Assembly (NCBI GenBank): GCA_002428525.1
Contig: DIWU01000004.1
Coordinates: 70,139 to 134,138, forward strand
Reading direction: 5' to 3'
Length of the DNA stretch: 64,000 nt
Source: a bacterium UBP14_UBA6098
Lineage (GTDB): Bacteria > UBP14 > UBA6098
Numbering within the stretch: position 1 is the stretch's first letter; each line of letters begins with the position of its first letter. The notes beneath the pieces are model-generated. The model was not told the DNA's origin and did no database searches. It was given only the letters and a program-made list of their open reading frames with translations. The translations under genes were made by a program, and so were the position numbers. Of this stretch, positions 57,341 through 64,000 are shown in pieces.

Positions 57341-58729
57341 CTACTCGAGGCCATACTTCTTCAAACGCCTGTATAGTGTGCGAAGACTGATCCCCAGCTC
57401 TTCGGCCGCGCGCGGCTTGTTATTTGCATTCCGCTCGATGGCCTCAAAAATTCGCTTTCGTTCGGCTTCATTGAGGTCGATTTGGGATGAGTTGTTCAGT
57501 TCGCTACGCAGGGCCTCGATCTGTAAGCGAATATCGATTATTTCAGAATAGATCATCGCGAGGGCCTTTTCCAAACCGAGCGATTCCGCCCTGTCCGGTA
57601 TCGCCGGAAGGGTTCTTCCGATCATCTCGTGCTCCTCGAAATACGGTTCGAGATCGGAGGTCGAAATCGAGGCCTCCGAGGACAAAAGGATGGCGTTCTC
57701 GATCAGATTTCTCAGCTCGCGGACATTGCCCGGCCAGTGGTAATCCATCATCTTGGCGATTGCGGCCTCGCTGAATCCGCGATCGCGGATCCCCCTTTTC
57801 TCGGCTAAATCGCGCGCGAATTTGTATATTAAAATCGGGATATCCTCCGGCCTCTCGCGAAGCGGGGGAATTTTAACCTTGACCGCAGAGAGCCTATAGT
57901 AAAGGTCCTGCCGAAAGCTATGGGATTGAGTCTCGTTCAGGAGGTCCTTGTTTGTGGCGCATATCATGCGAACATCAGTCTTAATAGTCTCAGAACCGCC
58001 GACACGCATAAAATCGCCTGTTTCGAGAACTCGAAGGAGTTTGGCTTGAACCGGTAGGGGCAACTCGGCTATCTCGTCGAGAAAAAGCGTTCCGCCGTTA
58101 GCCTGTTCGAAGAATCCACGGTGCATCGAGTTTGCGCCGGTGAACGATCCGCGCTCGTGGCCGAAAAGCTCGCTCTCGAGCGTTCCGCTCGCGATCGCCG
58201 CGGCGTTGATCGGCAGGAAGACTGCCTTAGACCGTCCACTATGCCTATGTATTCCGCGCGCAACAAGTTCTTTTCCGGTTCCGGATTCGCCTACAATAAG
58301 AACCGGCAGGTCGGTCGAAGCAACCCTGAGTATCAACTCGGCCACGGCCTTTATCTCCGGGGATTTCCCGAGAAGGTCGCATTCCGCCATCAGCCGTTTC
58401 ACCCTTATAAGCTTTTCGATACGCTGTGCTATCTGTTCTTGGTCGTTAGTGTTTGCAATCGAGAGGTCGATCAGAGAAAGTGCTACACGATCCGAAATAT
58501 CGTGCTCTCCGATCATCGCGATGCCCATAAGCGGGTTCTTTCGCGACGCACGTCGAATAATAGCGTCGATCGGAAGAGAATAATCGGCGACACAAATTGC
58601 GAGAACCTCGAATTCGCGGTCATTCAGTATTCTAAATATCTGAGACTCGTCGAGAGCTACTTCGTCCGCATCGGTCGGGAGGATCGGACATCGGCCGTCC
58701 CGATTGAGTATGAGAATCCTGCCCCTCAT
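57341..58729 (-). CDS. Sigma-54-dependent activator with degenerate receiver
   Basis: A 462-residue activator. The N-terminal 120 residues have a receiver-like alternation (ILILNRDG, VLAICVADYSLPIDAII, GIAMIGEHDIS) but lack the acidic pocket, the phospho-acceptor Asp and the conserved Lys, so control must be by another signal. The AAA+ domain has GESGTGKELVARGIH, GSFTGA, TLFLDEIAELP and YRLSAVKVKIPPLRERPEDI (in part YRLSAVKVKIPPLR), followed by WPGNVRELRNL and a Fis-type helix-turn-helix (RAAEELGISLRTLYRRL). Its start overlaps the stop of rseP by 4 nt, linking it to envelope-stress proteolysis in layout. Confidence 0.92.
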   Translation of the reverse strand: MRGRILILNRDGRCPILPTDADEVALDESQIFRILNDREFEVLAICVADYSLPIDAIIRRASRKNPLMGIAMIGEHDISDRVALSLIDLSIANTNDQEQIAQRIEKLIRVKRLMAECDLLGKSPEIKAVAELILRVASTDLPVLIVGESGTGKELVARGIHRHSGRSKAVFLPINAAAIASGTLESELFGHERGSFTGANSMHRGFFEQANGGTLFLDEIAELPLPVQAKLLRVLETGDFMRVGGSETIKTDVRMICATNKDLLNETQSHSFRQDLYYRLSAVKVKIPPLRERPEDIPILIYKFARDLAEKRGIRDRGFSEAAIAKMMDYHWPGNVRELRNLIENAILLSSEASISTSDLEPYFEEHEMIGRTLPAIPDRAESLGLEKALAMIYSEIIDIRLQIEALRSELNNSSQIDLNEAERKRIFEAIERNANNKPRAAEELGISLRTLYRRLKKYGLE

Positions 58730-59784
58730 TTTCCGAAGAGCAAGGAAACATCGCTAAAAGTGATGTAAATCATCAGGGCTATTATGAAGAGAAAGCCGAG
58801 CTGTTGGATGATTATTCGAGTCTTGAAAGATAAGGTTTTGCGCCGCAATGCCTCGATCCCGATCAGAACCAGCTGACCTCCGTCGAGAGCCGGCAGGGGC
58901 AGAAGGTTCAATATCCCGAGGTTGACCGAGAGGGCCGCGAGGAAGAACAAAAATGAAGCCCAGCCGGCCTTTGCGCTTGCACCGGCCATACGCGCGATCA
59001 ATATCGGGCCGCCGATATCGCCCTTCTCGACTCCCGAGGAGAAAATCTTTTTAAAGAAGAGAACCATCGATCCGAGGACCTCGTAAAGGAGCGAAAAGGA
59101 GGCCGGAATCGCCTTGAAGAAACCCAAAGGCTCGAACACAATATTCGGCTGAATCCCGATGAGTCCGATGACCGCCTCTCCGGAATCGCTGGAAATCTTT
59201 TCGGGCTTTGGGATGACTTTGACCGCAAGCGCGGAACCCGCTCTAACCAGCGAAAGCTCGACAGCCTCTCCCGGCCGCGCGTGGATTATCTCCGAGAGGT
59301 CGTTCCAAGAGGCGACCGGAGCACCGTCAATCGCGACAATACTGTCCAGCGGTTCGAGGCCGGCCGAATCCGCCGGAGCACCTTCGACTATCCCCCCGAT
59401 AACAGCGGTCTCGGACATCGAGCCCATGCCGTGAAAAGCGATAACCGCCCAAAACAAAATCAACGCCAGAACAAAGTTCATCAACGGGCCGGCAAGCATA
59501 ATCGAGGCGCGAATCCACTTTGGTTTCGCGGAGAGTTCGTATGGGAGGGGCGGTTTGTCCGCCCTCTCGGCATCCTCGCCCGCAAGTTTGACATAACCGC
59601 CAAATGGAATCGCCCCAATCGAATAGAGGGTCTCTCCCACTCTTTTTTTGAATATCGCAGGAGGAAAACCGAGAGAGAACTTTTCCACTCGAACCCCGCC
59701 AAGCTTCGACATAGCGAAATGCCCGAATTCATGGACAAAGACGATTACACTAATAACTATTATAGTAGAAACCAAGGTTGTCAT
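58726..59784 (-). CDS. rseP: Site-2 intramembrane zinc protease RseP
   Basis: A 352-residue membrane protease. The first helix carries HEFGH, the zinc and catalytic motif, the PDZ domain lies at about 120-200 (VIGGIVEGAPADSAGLEPLDSIVAIDG, in part GAPADSAGLEPLDSIVAI), and NLLPLPALDGGQLV supplies the third ligand Asp. It has one PDZ domain, as in most non-proteobacterial members. It cleaves anti-sigma factors or remnant signal peptides within the membrane. No adjacent dxr or bamA as in some genomes. The coupled sigma-54 activator downstream suggests linked expression. Confidence 0.94.
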   Translation of the reverse strand: MTTLVSTIIVISVIVFVHEFGHFAMSKLGGVRVEKFSLGFPPAIFKKRVGETLYSIGAIPFGGYVKLAGEDAERADKPPLPYELSAKPKWIRASIMLAGPLMNFVLALILFWAVIAFHGMGSMSETAVIGGIVEGAPADSAGLEPLDSIVAIDGAPVASWNDLSEIIHARPGEAVELSLVRAGSALAVKVIPKPEKISSDSGEAVIGLIGIQPNIVFEPLGFFKAIPASFSLLYEVLGSMVLFFKKIFSSGVEKGDIGGPILIARMAGASAKAGWASFLFFLAALSVNLGILNLLPLPALDGGQLVLIGIEALRRKTLSFKTRIIIQQLGFLFIIALMIYITFSDVSLLFGK

Positions 59785-59863
59785 AAGCCGTCCGATATAA
59801 ATACCATTGAATTAATCTTTTTAAAATATATAATAAAAAGATATTATTTCAATTCACAAAACG

Positions 59864-60634
59864 ATGTCAGTTAAGATTTTTCGATCCAAGCCCGAGAATT
59901 ATCCAGAAAAAGTAGCGCTCTGCGGCGGTAGTGTCCTCGACAAAAAGCTTCTAATGGGCACTCAAAAGAAGCGTTGCGAATGGGTTTACGACAACCTCCG
60001 AAGCGGGATAATAATAAATACCGCAATCGATTACGGCGAGGTCGTCGGCCAGATCACCGCTTTACCTATCTCCAATTCCCCCGTCGAGCTTCGCGGAGGC
60101 GATCTGTGGTATATTCCATGTATCTGGATGAGGCCGCGCGCCGCCTCCTCGAGGCTCAGCGAACAGCTCGTCACGAGCATGGTCGATGACCTCGCCGGAA
60201 AGACCGATGGGATAATCACGCTTTCAAGCGAGCTATGGATGAATCATCGCAGTTTTCTCGAAAGATTCGGTTTTTTCGAGATGGGAAAATTCTGTCGGGT
60301 TGGCACAAATGTCGATATAATGGCGCTTCCGCTCAACGGCTCGGAGATATCAATTGAAATCATCGAGCGAAACCCGCCGCGGGGAATCGCGCCGCGCCTC
60401 GATTTTTTCTATAGCCCGCATTGCCCGGTTCACACCGAGACCGCATATAGGCTGACAAAGGAGCATAAAAGCCTCGAACACCGCGTTCAGCTTGTAGTTC
60501 ACAACACGAACGACAGGTCGGCGATCGAGCGCTACGGCTTTAGCTGGGCGCTTCTATTGAATGGCGAATGCGACATTCTCGAAAGATTCCTCGCCGGACA
60601 AACCCTCGAGTCCCTGCTCGACAGCTCGCTTTAA
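59864..60634 (+). CDS. GNAT-like acetyltransferase fused to a thioredoxin-like domain
   Basis: A 256-residue protein. Residues about 10-155 fit a GNAT fold: YGEVVGQITALPIS, LWYIPCIWMRPRAASSRLSEQL, IITLSS and NHRSFLERFGFFEMGKF. Residues about 180-256 form a thioredoxin-like domain, with LDFFYSPHCPVHTETAYRL, in part FYSPHCPVHTE, replacing the redox CxxC by CPVH, and RYGFSWALLLNGECDILERF, in part YGFSWALLLNGE, typical of the C-terminal strand and helix. The acyl acceptor and redox role are unknown; the domain combination suggests a modified redox- or metal-responsive transferase. An AT-rich 79-bp region separates it from divergent rseP. Confidence 0.7.
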   Translation: MSVKIFRSKPENYPEKVALCGGSVLDKKLLMGTQKKRCEWVYDNLRSGIIINTAIDYGEVVGQITALPISNSPVELRGGDLWYIPCIWMRPRAASSRLSEQLVTSMVDDLAGKTDGIITLSSELWMNHRSFLERFGFFEMGKFCRVGTNVDIMALPLNGSEISIEIIERNPPRGIAPRLDFFYSPHCPVHTETAYRLTKEHKSLEHRVQLVVHNTNDRSAIERYGFSWALLLNGECDILERFLAGQTLESLLDSSL

Positions 60635-60640
60635 GCTTCG

Positions 60641-63628
60641 TTACTTCAATAGGACAATCTTCGCCGCAGTATTGTTTGCGCGAATCTTCGCGAAATAAAC
60701 ACCCGAGGGGAGTTCCGCTCCATTGGCGGTTCGGCCGTCCCAAAGGCGTTCGCCCGAAACACCGCATTCGAGCGAGTTTACCACTCGCCCCGAAAGGTCG
60801 AAAATATCGATAGCACTGGAATAGCCCGGTGTTCTTATAATACACCTCGAATTGAAGGGGTTGGGCGAAACCGAGATCGCCATCTCAGATGGAAGATCGC
60901 GCTCGGCAACCTCCATCGAAGAATAAATCGTTTGAGCAGTCCCCGCATTGGTCTGAAAATCCACAAGGTTCGAGCCGGCGACTACCGCCACAGCCCATGT
61001 AAACTCGCTCCCCGGTGAAAGCGGAATCGGCCCGCGTGAAACGATCACCGACCAATCGCCGGCAGGCGTTCCGTTCGTCGCATTGAAGGCGCCGGACATG
61101 AAATTGAATTTGACCGTATCGACCCAACCCATGCCCTCGGGGTAAACATAGTCGGCGTTTTTCACAACACTCGCCTGCGAGATTCCCGAAAGCCCGACAA
61201 TCCCGACATAGCCGGTGAATCGCGGGGTCGAGCTTTCGTCCCACATATAGACCCATTGGTTCGCCGGCTCGGCCTTCGCGCGATCGAACCAAGTCAACAC
61301 AGAGCTGACATAGGCCGCATTGATATCGAAGTCGAGATAGAACCCGAGATAGACCGCCGGGTAGCTCACCGATCCGCGATTTCGGACTGTGAACCGCATA
61401 ATTGTGAAATTCTCGTTCGGTGCGGAATTTAATGACGTGCTCTTCTGCTGAACTCGAAGCCCGGTTCCGGGGACTGCGTAGCTCGTGTAGTAGGTTGTCT
61501 CGGCGGAACTTACCTCGGGAGCGAGTAGGGCGATCGGGAGAAACTCGCTCGAGTTGCCGTTTTCGCCGGTGTAAACAGTGTCGTAGGCGGTCGCGAGGAA
61601 GAAGCCGCCGCCGTAAAGGGTATTGGTGTCGCCGTATTCGAAGCCCTGACCCATAAGGGAAACCTCCGACGCGGCGGGATCATAGTATCCGAACGATCCG
61701 AAATTCGTTACGCTCGTAGCGATTGTGGGCGTGTTGTGATCGGCGAAATTGCGTTGATACACGCCTATGTTGACCTTCACTGTATCGACGAAGGTGAATG
61801 CACCGGTGGTCGTAGTGAGTTGGATCTCCGCGGAAAAGGCCGGCGGTGTTCCGATCGCGGCGGCGATTGTGATCGGATCGGCGGAGTTATTGGCCGTCGC
61901 GCCGGTGGCGATTGTTCCGAGAGAGGATAGCGCATCGATAACCGAGACATGGGGATTTGAAATAGCCACAGCCGTCACGGTGACCCCTGTCGCGGACGCT
62001 CCGCGGTTGAGAACATCGATCTTCAGACGGACCGTTTCCCCCGCGTCGAAAACACCGGAGCCATTGCCAACCGGTGTTGCGTCGTCGATAAGGTGACCGA
62101 CGACAGCTAAAAGCGGGATAGTCGGTAGCGGTGTGGCGGCGATCAGGTTTCCGCAATGCAGTTTTCCGGCGCCGAAAAGATTGTCGTGGCCGGTAGCGCC
62201 CATATCTGTTGCTGTTGCACGAAGCAATGAATCGACCTTCTCGGGGGAAAGCGAAGGGTTTTTCGAGAGAACAAGCGCCATTGCCCCCGCCACGATCGGA
62301 CACGACGCGCTGGTGCCGCTGAAGAAATTATTGTAATTAGAGTCTCCGTTGTAGGAGGTAGTCTTAACTCCCCTTCCCGGAGCGGCGATCTCAGGCTTCA
62401 TCAAACCCGGCGTATAGGGGAAATCCGTGTATGTCTCCGTATTCCATGATGTTGGGCCGCGGGAAGAAAAATCGGCGGTATCGGTGGCGGCGAAATTTAA
62501 TGCCCCCACCGCAAAGATCGCGGTGTTGGAGCTTGCGCCGGTTTGCCATGGCGAGGGGCAGTCGGCGGGTGCGCTAATATCGCGGGGTATAGGATAATGG
62601 CCGCCGGCGGATCGTCCGTTTCCGGCGGAGGTCGCCGCGATAACACCCGCGTCGAGGACGTCCTCGAAAACTCCGCGGTAGTAGTCTTTCACAGAATTCG
62701 ATGGGTCTTCCCAGCCGAGTGAAATCGATAGGACATGCGCGCCCATCTCGACGGCATACTGCGTCGCATAGGTGACATCCGAGGGAACACCGCTTCCGCC
62801 GGAGTCAATAACTTTGAGCGCCATGATAATCGCCTCGGGCGCGACACCGGTCTGACTCGCGGCGGTGCCGTCTCCGGCAACAAGGCCGGCGCAGGAGGTT
62901 CCATGACTGTTGTCATCCCAAGGATCGCCGTCGGTATTGACGAAATCGAAGCCGTGAATGTCGTCGTTATAACCGTTCATATCGTCGTCGATGCCGTTGC
63001 CGGCGATCTCGCGCGGGTTGATCCACATATGATCGGCGAGGTCGAGATGCGTATATCGGACACCCGAGTCGAGAACCGCGACGATAACCATATTGCCTGT
63101 GTATCCGGCCGACCACGCCGCCGGAGCGTTAACCTGATTCATTGCGGTGGTCACTTCCATTGCGTCGGCCGGCTCTGCGGGGCGGTTTCGCCAAAGATCG
63201 TCCTCGATTTTTTCGATAATTATTGAGGGGGAATTGTCGATAATCATCTCGATTCCGGGGATCTGACAGATTCGTTCGATTGCCGAAGGCCTCGCCTCGA
63301 AGAAAATCGCGCCTCCGAGCCATATCGCCTCGACATCGCGGACAAGGCCGCTTTTTTCGAGAGAATATATCTCCCCTAAAACCGGCGCTTGATAAATCGC
63401 AGAAATCTGCTTGAGCGCCGGGATTGCATAGGCTCGCCTTTCGGCCATCGGAAGCCCTCGGGCGTAAGCGGAGATGCCTTCGATTCCCGGTCGTTCGACC
63501 TTGATCAGAACGGGCAGATACTCGTTGCCGGCTACTGAAATGGATTTTGCGATCAAGTTGTCATCGATCGAAACGGCCGAGGCGATCGAGATCCCCAAAA
63601 AGGCGAGAAGAATGAAAATATGCCGCAA
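60641..63628 (-). CDS. Secreted subtilisin-like S8 protease with T9SS type A-like tail
   Basis: A 995-residue protease. TTG start at 63628 behind AAGGAG, a signal peptide (1-18), an inhibitor-like propeptide (20-150), then the catalytic domain with Asp about 187 (VLDSGVRYTHLDL), His about 242 (NSHGTSCAGLVAG), oxyanion Asn about 337 (SAGNG) and Ser about 440 (SGTSASCP). Beta-sandwich domains follow (500-900) with FDAGETVRLKI. The tail (about 915-995) reads SVSPNPFNSR, IFDLSGRVV and GVYFAKI, the T9SS type A pattern. It is presumably secreted and attached to the surface or cleaved. Six bp separate it from the convergent GNAT gene. Confidence 0.93.
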   Translation of the reverse strand: MRHIFILLAFLGISIASAVSIDDNLIAKSISVAGNEYLPVLIKVERPGIEGISAYARGLPMAERRAYAIPALKQISAIYQAPVLGEIYSLEKSGLVRDVEAIWLGGAIFFEARPSAIERICQIPGIEMIIDNSPSIIIEKIEDDLWRNRPAEPADAMEVTTAMNQVNAPAAWSAGYTGNMVIVAVLDSGVRYTHLDLADHMWINPREIAGNGIDDDMNGYNDDIHGFDFVNTDGDPWDDNSHGTSCAGLVAGDGTAASQTGVAPEAIIMALKVIDSGGSGVPSDVTYATQYAVEMGAHVLSISLGWEDPSNSVKDYYRGVFEDVLDAGVIAATSAGNGRSAGGHYPIPRDISAPADCPSPWQTGASSNTAIFAVGALNFAATDTADFSSRGPTSWNTETYTDFPYTPGLMKPEIAAPGRGVKTTSYNGDSNYNNFFSGTSASCPIVAGAMALVLSKNPSLSPEKVDSLLRATATDMGATGHDNLFGAGKLHCGNLIAATPLPTIPLLAVVGHLIDDATPVGNGSGVFDAGETVRLKIDVLNRGASATGVTVTAVAISNPHVSVIDALSSLGTIATGATANNSADPITIAAAIGTPPAFSAEIQLTTTTGAFTFVDTVKVNIGVYQRNFADHNTPTIATSVTNFGSFGYYDPAASEVSLMGQGFEYGDTNTLYGGGFFLATAYDTVYTGENGNSSEFLPIALLAPEVSSAETTYYTSYAVPGTGLRVQQKSTSLNSAPNENFTIMRFTVRNRGSVSYPAVYLGFYLDFDINAAYVSSVLTWFDRAKAEPANQWVYMWDESSTPRFTGYVGIVGLSGISQASVVKNADYVYPEGMGWVDTVKFNFMSGAFNATNGTPAGDWSVIVSRGPIPLSPGSEFTWAVAVVAGSNLVDFQTNAGTAQTIYSSMEVAERDLPSEMAISVSPNPFNSRCIIRTPGYSSAIDIFDLSGRVVNSLECGVSGERLWDGRTANGAELPSGVYFAKIRANNTAAKIVLLK

Positions 63629-63659
63629 CTTTAACTCCTTAATATGTTTGCGATTATAA

Positions 63660-63687
63660 ATTATATATTTGACGCGCGATAATGCAA
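63660..63687 (-). promoter_or_regulatory. Promoter of the subtilisin-like protease gene
   Basis: TTGCAT (63682-63687) and TATAAT (63660-63665) on the minus strand, 16 nt apart, with a short leader bearing AAGGAG. Confidence 0.6.
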
Positions 63688-63722
63688 ATAAAAAAACAAC
63701 GCCCGCTTTTTGATTTTTGGGC

Positions 63723-63751
63723 TTGACATCGCGAATAGTGATATTTATTAT
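63723..63751 (+). promoter_or_regulatory. Promoter of tRNA-Asn
   Basis: TTGACA (63723-63728) and TATTAT (63746-63751) with a 17-nt spacer; the start would be about 17 nt before the mature tRNA. Confidence 0.75.
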
Positions 63752-63774
63752 TGCGGGCAGAAATTTAGAAAAAT

Positions 63775-63847
63775 TCCGGCGTAGCTCAGTTGGTAGAGCA
63801 GGTGGCTGTTAACCACCGGGCCGGGGGTTCAAGTCCCTCCGCCGGAG
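63775..63847 (+). tRNA. tRNA-Asn (anticodon GTT), CCA not encoded
   Basis: Acceptor TCCGGCG/CGCCGGA, D arm GCTC/GAGC, anticodon stem GGTGG/CCACC with loop CTGTTAA, T arm GGGGG/CCCTC with loop TTCAAGT, discriminator G. The next bases are a T run, not CCA, so CCA is added by nucleotidyltransferase, unlike the tRNA-Pro of this window. The T run at 63848 is a likely terminator. Confidence 0.96.
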
Positions 63848-64000
63848 TTTTTTATTCCGATAAATCCCCATTTTTTCCCTTGTGCCGAAATCCGCTTCGA
63901 CGAATGAAAGCTGGAGCGTGCAAACTTTCCCTAATCGTCCCATTGTAGAAACCCCCCTATTGGATTTTTAGAATTCCGGTCTTGCGCCGGCCCGTATTCC
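63848..64000. other. 3' edge of the window without a recognisable gene
   Basis: Contains only short frames and scattered T and C runs. A short minus-strand frame here runs into the tRNA and is not credible. Confidence 0.6.

Noticed and set aside
63848..64000. Minus-strand short gene at the right edge
   Set aside because: The frame runs straight through tRNA-Asn and has no start signal or similarity.

Overview
The window looks like a chromosome segment of an uncultured Gram-negative bacterium, probably of the Fibrobacteres-Chlorobi-Bacteroidetes (FCB) group or a nearby candidate phylum. The evidence is: two secreted proteins with C-terminal tails like type IX secretion (T9SS) sorting domains (43635-45641 and 60641-63628), several outer-membrane beta-barrels, lipid A and heptose genes (lpxH-like, rfaE1, rfaE2), RseP, diaminopimelate epimerase, and NtrC-type regulators implying sigma-54. 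No rRNA, phage, insertion sequence or CRISPR array was seen. The species cannot be named from the sequence. Coding density is high, neighbouring genes often overlap by 4 to 28 bp, and strands switch often. Two stretches (about 20.1-24.9 kb and 40.9-48.1 kb) are visibly richer in A+T than the rest, although their genes are ordinary housekeeping genes.

Layout. 0-7 kb: end of a membrane-protein gene, a small helix-turn-helix protein, a DUF1858 protein, a NagZ-like glycosidase, then a minus-strand run of tRNA-Pro, glycosyltransferase, COG2426 membrane protein, a THI5/NMT1-like binding protein and a hybrid sensor kinase 1 nt downstream of it. 7-14 kb: acyl/acetyl-CoA synthetase, acyl carrier protein, PII-like protein, 2-amino-3-ketobutyrate CoA ligase, MTA/SAH nucleosidase, two outer-membrane proteins and a secreted Cys/His-repeat protein behind a sigma-54-like promoter. 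14-25 kb: DinG-type helicase, an unknown helix-turn-helix protein behind a perfect sigma-70 promoter, a DUF362 ferredoxin, an ABC permease, hflX-miaB-mtaB, and an LpxH-like hydrolase followed by a 161-bp cloverleaf of perfect inverted repeats. 25-31 kb: glycosyltransferase, DUF4870 protein, and the translation block rplM-rpsI-rpsB-tsf-pyrH-frr. 31-40 kb: DUF2723 membrane protein, dapF, an EcfT-like protein, a TonB-receptor-like barrel and a large protease-propeller-barrel fusion. 40-48.6 kb: a 2-hydroxyacyl-CoA-dehydratase-like protein with its ATPase activator, a TPP riboswitch with terminator controlling thiM-thiE, a DUF3795 protein, a secreted T9SS-tailed protein, an HD nuclease, rfaE2, rfaE1 and nrdR. 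48.6-64 kb: NtrC-type regulator, PH-like membrane protein, a second protease-propeller-barrel protein, an encapsulin-type ferritin, a cyclase-ATPase-TPR protein, a pilin-like protein, a second sigma-54 activator, rseP, a GNAT-thioredoxin-like protein, a subtilisin-like protease and tRNA-Asn.

The most unusual points are: (1) the 161-bp cloverleaf at 25224-25384; (2) six genes (dinG, ABC permease, lpxH, the DUF2723 gene, the first protease-barrel gene and nrdR) whose sigma-70-type -10 box ends 7 or 8 nt before the start codon, which predicts leaderless mRNAs; (3) the paired metalloprotease-propeller-barrel fusions; (4) an encapsulin-type ferritin with no shell gene nearby and a palindrome in front of it; (5) the binding protein/sensor kinase pair with a receiver domain lacking its phospho-acceptor; (6) the sigma-54-like promoter of a Cys/His-repeat secreted protein. 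All functions are assigned by reading protein motifs; no database search was run.
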